A stretch of DNA of 64,000 bases from Bacteroidales bacterium (lineage in GTDB: Bacteria > Bacteroidota > Bacteroidia > Bacteroidales > F082), in contig JAFGYB010000057.1 of NCBI GenBank assembly GCA_016936355.1, forward strand, positions 1 through 64,000. Reading direction: 5' to 3'. Position 1 is the stretch's first letter. Each line of letters opens with the position of its first letter. Position numbers and translations under genes: made by a program. The notes under the pieces were generated by a model. The model was given only the letters and a program-made list of their open reading frames with translations, ran no database searches and was not told where the DNA came from. Shown in pieces: positions 9,126-18,189 of the stretch.

Positions 9126-10939
9126 CGGTTGTGTATTAAATCACCATCTTCAATTCTTTTCAGCAATTTTTGCCGTTTAATCTTTCCCGTAAGGTATTCT
9201 TCAATCATTAAACTGGCGATGGGTGCAGCCCAGGTAGCACCGTAACCGGCATTCTCCACAATCACGGCCAGGGCTATCTTTGGATGCTTCACAGGTGCAA
9301 AAGCAACAAAAATGGAATGGTCATTTCCGTGCGGATTCTGAGCTGTTCCTGTTTTCCCTGCTTGTTCAATACTGTCCATTCTATAATAGTGTGCCGTACC
9401 TTCGCTGTCAAAGACCTCTTGCATGGCGGTCACTACCGTTTTATAATACGAAGGATTCTGCACTGCCACATCGTGACGTACCGTATATCGGGACGGGATG
9501 GTATCGTCCTTTCCCATGGCAATGAGAAAATGCGGGGCGATGTAATAACCCCGGTTCGCCATAATGGCCACCTCATTGGCCAGCTGTACCGGAGTTACCA
9601 GAATTTCACCCTGACCGATGCTCAGCGACCGGATCGTCAAGGCATTCCAGCTGCCTCGATAGAGTTTATTGTAATATTGTTCCGTGGGAATACTTCCCGA
9701 CACTTCAAAGGGAATATCGGTGTGGAATTTGTGTCCAAATCCGAAAGTAAGTACTTTCTTATACCAATTTTCATACGCATCGTGTGTGTTGGGAAAAGCA
9801 GGATCGTTCATCATCCGGTTGAACGTTTTCCAGAAATATGAATTACACGACAGAGCAATGGCCGTTTTCAGTTGCAAAGGTGAAACATGATAATGGGAAC
9901 AAGCGATGGGTTTGGAGTCGGGGCCCTGACAGGTAAACCAGGTTTGCGGGGTAATTACTTTATCCTGTAAAGCAATGAGGGCATTCACCATTTTGAAGGT
10001 AGAACCCGGTGGATACGTTCCCGATACGGCTCTGTTCATCAGTGGTTTTAACGTATCGTGCAGCAGTCGGTTGTAGTTCTCCGACCGCGGACGTCCCACC
10101 AGCAAATTCGGATCATAACTCGGACTGGTAACCATGGCGAGAATCTCTCCTGTTGATGGTTCAATAGCCACAATACTGCCCATTTTATTTTGCATCAGCT
10201 TCTGGCCAAAAGCCTGCAATTTTTCATCAATACTTAAGGTTAGGTCCTTACCGGGTACCGAAATGGTATCAAATTTTCCGTCCTGAAAACTACCACGTAC
10301 CCGGTTGTGCACATCCACTTCCACAATTCGGGAGCCTTTTTTCCCGCGCAGCGCTTTCTCGTAAAATTTTTCAATCCCCGATTTACCGATGTAATCACCC
10401 ACCGAATAAAACGGATCCGCACGCAGATCAGATGCGCTTACTTCTCCCACATTGCCCAACACATGGGCGGCAATGGGATAAGGATAATGACGCAGTGTAC
10501 GAGTCTGGAAATAAAAACCAGGGAACTCATACATGATCTCATCAATGGGTCCCTTTTCCTTTTTCGAAAGCTGTTTCAGAAATACCGACGGACGATAGGA
10601 CGAATAATGACGGGCTGCTGCCATTTGTTCCCTGAAAAACTCAGGTGTGATGTCCAGCAGGCGACAGAACTTAGCCGTATCAATATTTTTTACCTGCTTG
10701 GGGATCACCATCAGGTCGTACACGGCATCGTTATAAACAAGCAATTTGTGGTGACGGTCATAGATTCGTCCACGGGCCGGATATTCAACCACCGTTCGCA
10801 GGGCAATATTCCGCGCCGACATCTTGTACTGGTTGTCCACCACCTGCAAAAAAAACAAACGCACCAGGAAAGCCAGGGCAATCAATACAAAGATGCCACC
10901 AATAATGTATCTACGTCTGGAAAAATTCTTGCTGTACAT
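9122..10939 (-). CDS. mrdA: Penicillin-binding protein 2 (elongation transpeptidase)
   Basis: A class B penicillin-binding protein of 605 residues. A single N-terminal membrane anchor (about residues 10-30) is followed by the pedestal domain and the transpeptidase domain. The active-site motifs are complete: STFK with nucleophile Ser313, SCN (SCNSYF), and KTGTA (AGKTGTAQNP). It cross-links peptidoglycan made by RodA, whose gene overlaps it by 4 bases. A TACTTTTG box lies 33 bases upstream of the start, so the pair probably has its own promoter, divergent from lipA. Confidence 0.94.
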   Translation of the reverse strand: MYSKNFSRRRYIIGGIFVLIALAFLVRLFFLQVVDNQYKMSARNIALRTVVEYPARGRIYDRHHKLLVYNDAVYDLMVIPKQVKNIDTAKFCRLLDITPEFFREQMAAARHYSSYRPSVFLKQLSKKEKGPIDEIMYEFPGFYFQTRTLRHYPYPIAAHVLGNVGEVSASDLRADPFYSVGDYIGKSGIEKFYEKALRGKKGSRIVEVDVHNRVRGSFQDGKFDTISVPGKDLTLSIDEKLQAFGQKLMQNKMGSIVAIEPSTGEILAMVTSPSYDPNLLVGRPRSENYNRLLHDTLKPLMNRAVSGTYPPGSTFKMVNALIALQDKVITPQTWFTCQGPDSKPIACSHYHVSPLQLKTAIALSCNSYFWKTFNRMMNDPAFPNTHDAYENWYKKVLTFGFGHKFHTDIPFEVSGSIPTEQYYNKLYRGSWNALTIRSLSIGQGEILVTPVQLANEVAIMANRGYYIAPHFLIAMGKDDTIPSRYTVRHDVAVQNPSYYKTVVTAMQEVFDSEGTAHYYRMDSIEQAGKTGTAQNPHGNDHSIFVAFAPVKHPKIALAVIVENAGYGATWAAPIASLMIEEYLTGKIKRQKLLKRIEDGDLIHNR

Positions 10940-10972
10940 GAAAAGCCCGCGGTTATCCTGTCAAAGTAAGCA

Positions 10973-10980
10973 CAAAAGTA
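10973..10980 (-). promoter_or_regulatory. -7 box for mrdA-rodA
   Basis: TACTTTTG on the minus strand fits TAnnTTTG and lies 33 bases before the mrdA ATG. No clear -33 TTG at the right distance. Confidence 0.4.
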
Positions 10981-11129
10981 GGGAAAATCAGGCTGGATTA
11001 AAACCTCGTTTGCAATTAAAAATACATAAAAATCGTATTTTTTTAGGGTTCAAAAAAAACGTACACCGGATCAAAAAGCAAGAAAACCACTATTTCGGCA
11101 AGAATCTACCTTTTTCCATTCAAAATAAC

Positions 11130-11137
11130 TAATTTTG
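11130..11137 (+). promoter_or_regulatory. -7 box for lipA
   Basis: TAATTTTG. Its last bases supply an in-frame TTG that can be mistaken for a start. The real ATG at 11159 lies 21 bases downstream, preceded by GGAG at 11150-11153. Confidence 0.5.
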
Positions 11138-11158
11138 CTCCCTCAATCTGGAGTTATA

Positions 11159-12028
11159 ATGCAAGATCAAAATACCGTACTCAGAAAACCGGACTGGCTG
11201 AAGATCAACATCCCTTCCGGGAAAGAATACATTGCCGTTAAAGACATTGTCGCACAAAAGAAACTGCACACCATCTGCACCAGCGGTCACTGTCCCAACA
11301 TGCACGAATGCTGGGGAAGAGGCACCGCCACGCTGATGATCCTGGGCGATATCTGTACCCGTGCATGTAGCTTTTGTAATGTAAAAACCGGCCGACCGCT
11401 GCCTGCCGACTGGAAAGAACCGCAACGGGTCGCCGAAAGCGTGAAGGCCATGAACCTGAAACACGCCGTGTTGACTTCAGTGGATCGGGACGACCTGAAA
11501 GACGGGGGTGCCGAGATCTGGGCCATGACCATCCGGAAGATCAAAGAACTTTCCCCCGGAACCACGATTGAAACACTCATCCCCGATTTCGATGCCCGTG
11601 AAGAGTTGATTCAAATGGTGATTGATGCAGGCCCGGAAGTGATTTCCCACAACCTGGAAACCGTTCGCCGCATCACCCCCTGGATGCGCAGTCGCGCCAA
11701 ATACGACCGCAGTCTGAAAGTACTGGAATACATTGCCCAATCAGGAACTGTAGCCAAGTCAGGAATCATGGTAGGATTAGGCGAAAAACGGGAAGAAGTT
11801 TTTGAGCTGATGGATGATTTGCGTGCCGTCGGCGTAACGGTACTGACCATCGGCCAGTATCTGCAACCCACCAAAAAGCACATGAACGTTCAGGAATATG
11901 TACACCCTGATCAGTTCAAAGAATACCATCGGGTTGGAATGGATAAGGGCTTCCATTTCGTGGAAAGCGGTCCGTTGGTCCGGTCGTCGTATCATGCTGA
12001 AAAACACGTTGTCAACTTAAAAAAATAA
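11159..12028 (+). CDS. lipA: Lipoyl synthase
   Basis: A radical-SAM enzyme that inserts two sulfur atoms into protein-bound octanoyl groups to form lipoate. Both iron-sulfur sites are visible: the auxiliary cluster cysteines in CTSGHCPNMHEC and the radical-SAM motif CxxxCxxC in CTRACSFC. The 289-residue length is normal. The start at 11159 is chosen over the upstream TTG (11135) because of the GGAG ribosome site and because that TTG belongs to the promoter box. It overlaps lipB by one base (TAATG), so the two steps of lipoate assembly are translated together. Confidence 0.96.
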   Translation: MQDQNTVLRKPDWLKINIPSGKEYIAVKDIVAQKKLHTICTSGHCPNMHECWGRGTATLMILGDICTRACSFCNVKTGRPLPADWKEPQRVAESVKAMNLKHAVLTSVDRDDLKDGGAEIWAMTIRKIKELSPGTTIETLIPDFDAREELIQMVIDAGPEVISHNLETVRRITPWMRSRAKYDRSLKVLEYIAQSGTVAKSGIMVGLGEKREEVFELMDDLRAVGVTVLTIGQYLQPTKKHMNVQEYVHPDQFKEYHRVGMDKGFHFVESGPLVRSSYHAEKHVVNLKK

Positions 12029-12717
12029 TGGAACCTCCAATAGAAACCCGATGGAATGACCTGGGACTGATCGACTACAAAAAGGCCTGGGACCAACAAC
12101 TCAACTTATTTCAGGCTGCACTGGAAGCAAAAGAACAGGGTACTGTTGTCAATAACAACCTGCTCTTATGCGAACATCCCCATGTGTATACTCTGGGCAA
12201 GAACGGTTTTCGTAAGAACCTGCTCATCGGCGACGATATGTTGAAACAAAAAGGGATTGGTTTTTACCAAATTGAGCGCGGTGGCGACATCACTTACCAC
12301 GGACCCGGACAAATCGTAGGCTACCCTATTTTCGACCTCGATGCGCTTAATTTTTCCCCCAAAGAATTTGTCTTCGGCATTGAATCCATCATCATCCGGG
12401 TGCTGAAACATTACGGCCTGCATGCTTCCCGCATCGAAAATGCTGCCGGTGTGTGGCTCGATGCCGGTCACCCGGCCAAGGCCCGCAAGATTGCTGCGGT
12501 AGGTTTCCGTATTCACCGCAAGGTGAGCATGCACGGGTTTGCTCTGAATGTGAACACCGACATGGACTACTTCAAACTGATCGTGCCCTGCGGCATCACC
12601 GACAAAGGAGTTACTTCGCTCCGCAAAGAACTGGGCAAAGCCATCGACCCGGAAGAAGTTAAAGAATATATCCTGCAGGAATTTGAAACCATTTTCAACC
12701 TGAAGATGAGTCGATAA
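12028..12717 (+). CDS. lipB: Octanoyl-ACP:protein octanoyltransferase
   Basis: LipB moves octanoate from acyl-carrier protein to the lipoyl domains, supplying the substrate of LipA. The family signature RGGDITYHGPGQIVGYP (about residues 84-100) and the catalytic pair Lys154 (RKIAAVG) and Cys188 (VPCGI) are present. At 229 residues it is full length. It is translationally coupled to lipA and converges on recO, two bases away. Confidence 0.95.
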   Translation: MEPPIETRWNDLGLIDYKKAWDQQLNLFQAALEAKEQGTVVNNNLLLCEHPHVYTLGKNGFRKNLLIGDDMLKQKGIGFYQIERGGDITYHGPGQIVGYPIFDLDALNFSPKEFVFGIESIIIRVLKHYGLHASRIENAAGVWLDAGHPAKARKIAAVGFRIHRKVSMHGFALNVNTDMDYFKLIVPCGITDKGVTSLRKELGKAIDPEEVKEYILQEFETIFNLKMSR

Positions 12718-12719
12718 TT

Positions 12720-13445
12720 TTAGGCACTCATCATCCGAAGCACTTCCAGCGACTTGATTTTACCCAGTTCGGGTAAATGCAGCTGGTAAAACGAAATCAG
12801 TACATCCAGCATTTTCCTCCGCCGGTAATTGTTCAACTTTAGTCCTTCTATACTCTCGAGACCGGTAGTAATTAACCGCCTGAAATCCTCAGTAGCTTCG
12901 CCTTCCAGATAATACGGATGAAACGGTTTGTGAGAGATAAACATTCCTTCCTGCAGATCAAAATAAGGTGTGGCCTTATCCTCTGCCCCTTTCGGGAAAA
13001 AGCCCAGAAAACGCGAAAACTGGATCAGGAAAAACAGGTGAAAATTCAAGAACAATTTTTCCTCCAGATCAAACCACACCAGCGTATGGTATATCCATTG
13101 AAACAATTCCTTATCGGCATGCTCGTGGTGAATGGCCTTATACACTACTTCGTTAAGAAACATCAAAATGGATTGCTTCTCCGGGGAAAACGGAATGTGG
13201 TTCCATGCATGCGCCATTCGTACTTCCCGAAGTTGCTGAAGATTTTGATTGGGTTTTTGCAGCATCACGATCTCCAACAACGACAACGGCTGAAAATAGG
13301 AAGGCTTCATCCTCGATGATTTGCCCGAAGCTCCTTTCACCATAAACGACTGCAACCCCAGCTCTTCGGTAAAAATCTTCACAATCAGTGAGGTTTCACC
13401 GTACTTTACTTTATGGAATACTATGCCGCGGGTAGTTAGATTCAT
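12720..13445 (-). CDS. recO: DNA repair protein RecO
   Basis: A 241-residue RecO. An N-terminal OB-fold (starting TTRGIVFHKVKYGETSLIV, about residues 3-80) is followed by the helical domain. It helps load RecA onto SSB-coated gaps with RecR. It starts 7 bases after the stop of the PorZ-like gene, so the two are probably co-transcribed from the promoter upstream of that gene. Confidence 0.9.
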   Translation of the reverse strand: MNLTTRGIVFHKVKYGETSLIVKIFTEELGLQSFMVKGASGKSSRMKPSYFQPLSLLEIVMLQKPNQNLQQLREVRMAHAWNHIPFSPEKQSILMFLNEVVYKAIHHEHADKELFQWIYHTLVWFDLEEKLFLNFHLFFLIQFSRFLGFFPKGAEDKATPYFDLQEGMFISHKPFHPYYLEGEATEDFRRLITTGLESIEGLKLNNYRRRKMLDVLISFYQLHLPELGKIKSLEVLRMMSA

Positions 13446-13452
13446 AAAACTA

Positions 13453-15783
13453 TCAGTGAATTACAAGAATCTTAGTGACCAGCGTCTGGCTGCCGTCGCT
13501 GTTGGAAAGGAAGACCAAATACACCCCGGTAGCTACTCGCTGATGATCAAAATTTTTTCCGTCCCAGATGGCCTGACCACCTTCCGCCACGGTTTCATAC
13601 ACCAGGTTGCCGTATGCATCAGTGATCTTCACCGACGCATTGGTTACAAGCCCTTTGATGGCAATGGGACCGGTATAGCTTTCCCTGACGGGATTGGGGA
13701 ACGCATACACATCCTGAAAGGTTTCATTTCCCGGCGTTGCTGTGCCCCGGTACGAGATCAGTCCCTGATCGGTACCCATGAAGACTTCGCCGTCTTTGCT
13801 GATGGTGATTCCCGTGATGTGGTTGGACAGCAGCGGACTGTTCTCAGCTGTAAAATGATGGATCTGTTTTAACCCGTCGGGAGACAACAGAAATACGCCG
13901 CTGCGCTCGGTCCCGATCCATTTCCGGTTGCCGCCGTCCACGGCGATGGCGGTCACCGTTTCTGTCACCAGCAGGATGTCGGCCAGTCCGGTACCGTCGT
14001 TGCGGGGCACCAGGATTTGCTGGGCATCGTAATCGGCACCAGGCTGAAAAATATTTTCCGGATTATAAAACACCGCCACTCCCTTATCGGTTCCTACCCA
14101 CACGGCTCCGTTTTTGTCGGTAGCCATGGAATACATCACATTACCCGGGATGTTCCCGTTGCCTGCCACGGAGGTCAGCACTTTCCACTGATCATCGGAG
14201 GCATCGGCCGGCGTGTTGTTGTCGTTGTATACGATCACCATGCCGTTGTTTCTTTTGATGATCCAGATCTGATCGTAGCTGTCCACCATCAGTTTGGAAA
14301 CATCGATACCGCTCAGACTGCTGCCCAGGTAGAACGATTTCCACGATCCGTTGTTGTTCCTCATGGAAAGCAAATGATACGCCCCGGTATTGGCCACCCA
14401 CAGGTTGTGTTGGCTGTCAAAATCCATACCGCTGACATTCACAAGGTTCGTATCACTCGTCCAGGGCTCCAGGCTGCTGTTATTTTTCGAAAAGATGTTG
14501 GTCAGTTTGTTGTCTTTAAATTGCAGTATGCCAGCTTGCCAGGTTCCCACATAAGCGGTACCGGGATTCAGCGGATCGGCTTTCACACACACCATGTCGC
14601 TCAGCGAATCGAAAGCCGGTACGTTGTCTTTGGTGAAATTGTTCCATTTGCCGTCCTGAAAATCAAAAACCCCTGGCAGGACGTAAGCTTTAGACCAGTT
14701 TGACTGGTATCCTCCCGGAACCACCCACACCTGATTGCCGCTGGCATCCATGTCAAAAGCTCCGTTGGCTGCAGGTCCGTTGGGTAAGATAAACTCCGAT
14801 TTCGATCCGTTGTCCGACAGGTGAAGCATCCCTTTGGCGTCGGTACCGGCCCACAAACTTCCTGAAGCATCGAACTGTGCCGACAAATAAGAATACCACC
14901 CGCCGATGGGCAGTACCTGCTGGATTACCGAACCGGAAGTGTTGAATACCTGAATGAAATTTCGGTTTACCAGAATCATCTTATCAGGATAAGCCGTCAG
15001 CCGAAAATGCCGGTCATGGTTGTCGGGCTGAAAGATTTCCCATCGACTGCCATTCAAAACATACAGTGTATCGCCTGACCAGCTTCCCGAATAATAGTTG
15101 GCATACAGTTTCCCGTTGAATGAAGCAACTAAATTAAATGCCTGATTGGCGTTGGGGATTCGGTTCTCATGATGCCACTGACTGAAATCGGCCAGATTGG
15201 AGGCGTTTTTATCCGCATAATAAATCCCCTTTTCCGTGGCTGCCACAAACGCCGTGTCGTTGATCGTCAGGTCGTATACATTGATGGAAGTACCGTCGGG
15301 ACCCATGTAGTAGGTTTCCTTCACTTCCTGTTTTTGCAGGTCGAGTTTCACAATTCCAAACGCACACGACAAATACGCATAACGGTCCTGAAACAAAATG
15401 TTGTTGATGGTTTTCAAACCGAACATATCCTTATTGTAGATATCCGGGATATTGTAAACATTTCCGTCAGCATCCAGCAGGTCGATGTTGCCGTCTTCAT
15501 AGGCCACCAGCAAGACCTGCCGTTGTGCATCATAGGCTATCCGGGATATTCCGGCATCATGCAGCCCATAAACCTTGTCGATGATGGTAATGTTGTTGTC
15601 GGAAGTATTGTAGGAATATATGTCGTAAGGCGTTGCAGCATAGATCACATCACCGGCCACAGCCACATCAATCACTTTGTTGTAGGGTAAATGGGTACGC
15701 CAGTGTCCAATCCCCGGCAGTTGTGCCCTGAGGGAAAAAACAGAGAAAACGGAAAATAAAAGGGTAAAAATCAGGTTCTTCAT
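13453..15783 (-). CDS. porZ: PorZ-like two-propeller protein with T9SS C-terminal signal
   Basis: A 776-residue secreted protein. A signal peptide (start MKNLIFTLLF, cleavage near LRAQ) is followed by two beta-propellers made of repeats of the two-component-regulator type. A C-terminal domain of the type IX secretion sorting family begins near FPNPVRESY and ends with the usual Gly-Val-Tyr strand. The length and order match PorZ of Porphyromonas gingivalis, the cell-surface T9SS component that helps deliver A-LPS to the sortase PorU. The start at 15783 (ATG) is preferred over a GTG at 15789 that overlaps the promoter box. It lies directly upstream of recO. A generic T9SS cargo protein is the alternative. 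Confidence 0.78.
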   Translation of the reverse strand: MKNLIFTLLFSVFSVFSLRAQLPGIGHWRTHLPYNKVIDVAVAGDVIYAATPYDIYSYNTSDNNITIIDKVYGLHDAGISRIAYDAQRQVLLVAYEDGNIDLLDADGNVYNIPDIYNKDMFGLKTINNILFQDRYAYLSCAFGIVKLDLQKQEVKETYYMGPDGTSINVYDLTINDTAFVAATEKGIYYADKNASNLADFSQWHHENRIPNANQAFNLVASFNGKLYANYYSGSWSGDTLYVLNGSRWEIFQPDNHDRHFRLTAYPDKMILVNRNFIQVFNTSGSVIQQVLPIGGWYSYLSAQFDASGSLWAGTDAKGMLHLSDNGSKSEFILPNGPAANGAFDMDASGNQVWVVPGGYQSNWSKAYVLPGVFDFQDGKWNNFTKDNVPAFDSLSDMVCVKADPLNPGTAYVGTWQAGILQFKDNKLTNIFSKNNSSLEPWTSDTNLVNVSGMDFDSQHNLWVANTGAYHLLSMRNNNGSWKSFYLGSSLSGIDVSKLMVDSYDQIWIIKRNNGMVIVYNDNNTPADASDDQWKVLTSVAGNGNIPGNVMYSMATDKNGAVWVGTDKGVAVFYNPENIFQPGADYDAQQILVPRNDGTGLADILLVTETVTAIAVDGGNRKWIGTERSGVFLLSPDGLKQIHHFTAENSPLLSNHITGITISKDGEVFMGTDQGLISYRGTATPGNETFQDVYAFPNPVRESYTGPIAIKGLVTNASVKITDAYGNLVYETVAEGGQAIWDGKNFDHQRVATGVYLVFLSNSDGSQTLVTKILVIH

Positions 15784-15788
15784 CAGCA

Positions 15789-15796
15789 CAAAATTA
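15789..15796 (-). promoter_or_regulatory. -7 box directly before the PorZ-like gene
   Basis: TAATTTTG on the minus strand, with only five bases between its end and the ATG. Transcription would begin at or inside the start codon, which suggests a leaderless mRNA. Confidence 0.45.
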
Positions 15797-15880
15797 TCAT
15801 TTCTCCGTCAATGGCAGTTTCCTATTAATGAACCTTAAAATTAGAAAAATATTGTTTGTTGCGCCTGTCGTCAACGGCCA

Positions 15881-15909
15881 AAAAAAAGCCCGTACCGAAA
15901 AGTACGGGC
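15881..15909 (-). terminator. Rho-independent terminator after the S46 peptidase gene
   Basis: On the minus strand, GCCCGTAC, a 6-base loop and GTACGGGC form a perfect 8-bp stem, followed by seven T. It lies 21 bases after the stop codon at 15931. Confidence 0.9.
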
Positions 15910-15930
15910 CTTTATTCAGGTCATAGTCGA

Positions 15931-18138
15931 TTACTGCGTAACCATTTCAGGTTGTTTGGGTGCAGGAGCCGCTTCGGGGCTGTCTTTTACCAGCGTCAGC
16001 TCTTTGATGATGTTGTGGGCACCGGCGTATTTGTCGATCACAAACAACACATAACGAATGTCCACGTTGATGGTACGCTGCAAGGCGGCATCGAATTTTA
16101 TGTCACCGCTCATGGCTTCCCAGTTGCCGTCGAAGGCCAGGCCAATAAGTTCACCCTTGCCGTTCATGATGGGGCTGCCCGAGTTACCACCGGTAATATC
16201 ATTGGTGCTTAGGAAATCGGTGATCAGTTTCCCGTTTTCACCATACTGTCCGTAGTCTTTTTCGTTGTATAGTTTCACCAGTCGTTCGGGCACCACATAG
16301 TCGGGATTGTCCGGGAAATCATTGTGTTTCTGCATCACACCGAACAAATGAGTTTCATCCTCATCGTAAATGGCATCCTGTGGTGAATATCCTTTAATGC
16401 TTCCGTAAGTCAGACGCATGGTGAAGTTGGCATCCGGGGCAAAATTCTCGTTCGGGTTCATGGCCAGGATTCCGGCAATGTACAGACGGTGAGCTTTTTC
16501 AAGCATTCCGTTGTACTGCTGTGAATCTTTCAATACCGTACGGAAGGCCGACAGGAAAGCATCCCAGTTTACAATGGCCGGGTCTTTCTTCAAGACTTTA
16601 GCATTGGGTTTGTCAAGGAACGCCATGACCTTTTCCTTGCTGGAAAAGATGGATTTGCTGAAGACTTTTTCAGCATATTTTGTAAAATTACCTTTGTATT
16701 TTTCACCCAGCTTACGCAAAAATTCAGGCTGCTGATTCTGTGGAACATTTTCGTAATACATTTGCAGCATGGCAGCCAGCAAATGTTCATCAATGGGCTG
16801 GTTGTAATTTTTAAAATGGTCAGCGACTGAAGCTTTCAGACCTTCCACAATTTTCTCCACCTGTTTCTGGTCCGGGGTTTTCTGATCCAGAGCCCGTTGC
16901 AAACGACCAAAACGGGAAGCATAACCCAGGATTTCAGGTCCGCGGTAGATGCCTTCGATGAAATAATAACGGGCGAGGATGGTTTTGCTCAACCCTTCAT
17001 AAGCCGTTTTCAGATTATTCAAAACATTGCCATACTTGGCTTTCCTATCGGTATCTGCATTCACCCATTTTTCAAAAGCAGCTTCCTGCTGTTCTTTTTC
17101 CTGTTGTACTTTCAGGCGTTTCAAGGCTTTAGTCTGTCCGATGTAGTATTTCCAGTAATTGGACGTGCTGGCATACTTGGAAGCATACTGGATACGTACG
17201 GCCGGATCGGCATCCATGCCTTGTTTCATCAGTTTCAGTTTTTTATCCCGGATCTTTACGATGGTGGGATTTTTCAGATTGATGGCCATCTGCACACCCC
17301 AGGAGGAAAGATAACGTTCGGTGCTTCCAGGGTTCCCCATAATCATGGTGAACTCACCGTCTTTCTTGGGAGAAATATTGATCTTCAGATACGATTTGGC
17401 TTTCATCGGCACATTGTCTTTGGAATAGGTAGCCGGACTTCCATCGGGAGCAGTATATACCCTGAAAATTGAGAAGTCGCCGGTGTGGCGGGGCCACATC
17501 CAGTTGTCGGTATCGCCTCCGAATTTACCAATGGCTGAAGGCGGAGCTCCTACCAAACGAATGTCTTTGTATACCAGGTACACATAAACATAATAATTGT
17601 TTCCTCCGAATATCGGTTTCACAACGGCCAGGTATTTCCCGTTTTCTGAAGCCTCTTTCTCGATCATTTTGCTGTTTTGAGCAACTTTCTGATCGCGATC
17701 CGCTTCGCTCATGTCATCGGTTACGCCTTTCAGCGCTTCGTTAGTCACATCGGTCATACGAACCATGAATTTCACTGTCAGGCCTTCCACGGGCAGCTCT
17801 TCTTTTTTACTGTAAGCCCAGAAACCGTCTTTCAGATAATCGTGTTGCACGGTACTCAGTTTCTGAATGGAACTGTAACCACAGTGGTGGTTGGTAAAGA
17901 TCAACCCTTCCGGTGAAACGATTTCTCCGGTACAGCCTCCGCCAAAAATAATCACGGCATCTTTCAGGCTGGGTTGGCTTTCGCTGTAAATTTCAGCAGC
18001 AGACAGCTTCAAACCCATTTTCTGCATCTCAGCCATGTTCTTTTTGATTTTTGTGGGAATCCACATGCCTTCATCGGCTCTCAGCGTCGCGCCAAAACCC
18101 ATCACGAAGGCGAGTAATAAGAATAAATGTTTTCTCAT
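15931..18138 (-). CDS. S46 family dipeptidyl-peptidase, DPP7 type
   Basis: A 735-residue periplasmic serine exopeptidase with a signal peptide (cleavage near LRADEG). It removes dipeptides from the N-termini of oligopeptides, a key step for amino-acid-fermenting Bacteroidota. The chymotrypsin-like triad is visible: His85 (FTNHHCG), Asp in HTGDFSIF and Ser653 (GGNSGSP). Eighteen residues after the serine is Gly671 (AFDGNW), where DPP11 enzymes have the Arg that selects Asp/Glu. Gly predicts DPP7-like preference for hydrophobic P1 residues. It lies 51 bases downstream of the mannose-1-phosphate guanylyltransferase gene and ends at a strong terminator. Confidence 0.93.
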   Translation of the reverse strand: MRKHLFLLLAFVMGFGATLRADEGMWIPTKIKKNMAEMQKMGLKLSAAEIYSESQPSLKDAVIIFGGGCTGEIVSPEGLIFTNHHCGYSSIQKLSTVQHDYLKDGFWAYSKKEELPVEGLTVKFMVRMTDVTNEALKGVTDDMSEADRDQKVAQNSKMIEKEASENGKYLAVVKPIFGGNNYYVYVYLVYKDIRLVGAPPSAIGKFGGDTDNWMWPRHTGDFSIFRVYTAPDGSPATYSKDNVPMKAKSYLKINISPKKDGEFTMIMGNPGSTERYLSSWGVQMAINLKNPTIVKIRDKKLKLMKQGMDADPAVRIQYASKYASTSNYWKYYIGQTKALKRLKVQQEKEQQEAAFEKWVNADTDRKAKYGNVLNNLKTAYEGLSKTILARYYFIEGIYRGPEILGYASRFGRLQRALDQKTPDQKQVEKIVEGLKASVADHFKNYNQPIDEHLLAAMLQMYYENVPQNQQPEFLRKLGEKYKGNFTKYAEKVFSKSIFSSKEKVMAFLDKPNAKVLKKDPAIVNWDAFLSAFRTVLKDSQQYNGMLEKAHRLYIAGILAMNPNENFAPDANFTMRLTYGSIKGYSPQDAIYDEDETHLFGVMQKHNDFPDNPDYVVPERLVKLYNEKDYGQYGENGKLITDFLSTNDITGGNSGSPIMNGKGELIGLAFDGNWEAMSGDIKFDAALQRTINVDIRYVLFVIDKYAGAHNIIKELTLVKDSPEAAPAPKQPEMVTQ

Positions 18139-18189
18139 AGTCAGATAGAAATTAATTTATAATGGTTTAATTTGTTTTCATGAAAATAA

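Noticed and set aside
10940..11158. mreBCD or a small RNA between mrdA and lipA
   Set aside because: The 219 bases hold only two divergent promoter boxes and AT-rich sequence, with no open frame of coding character.
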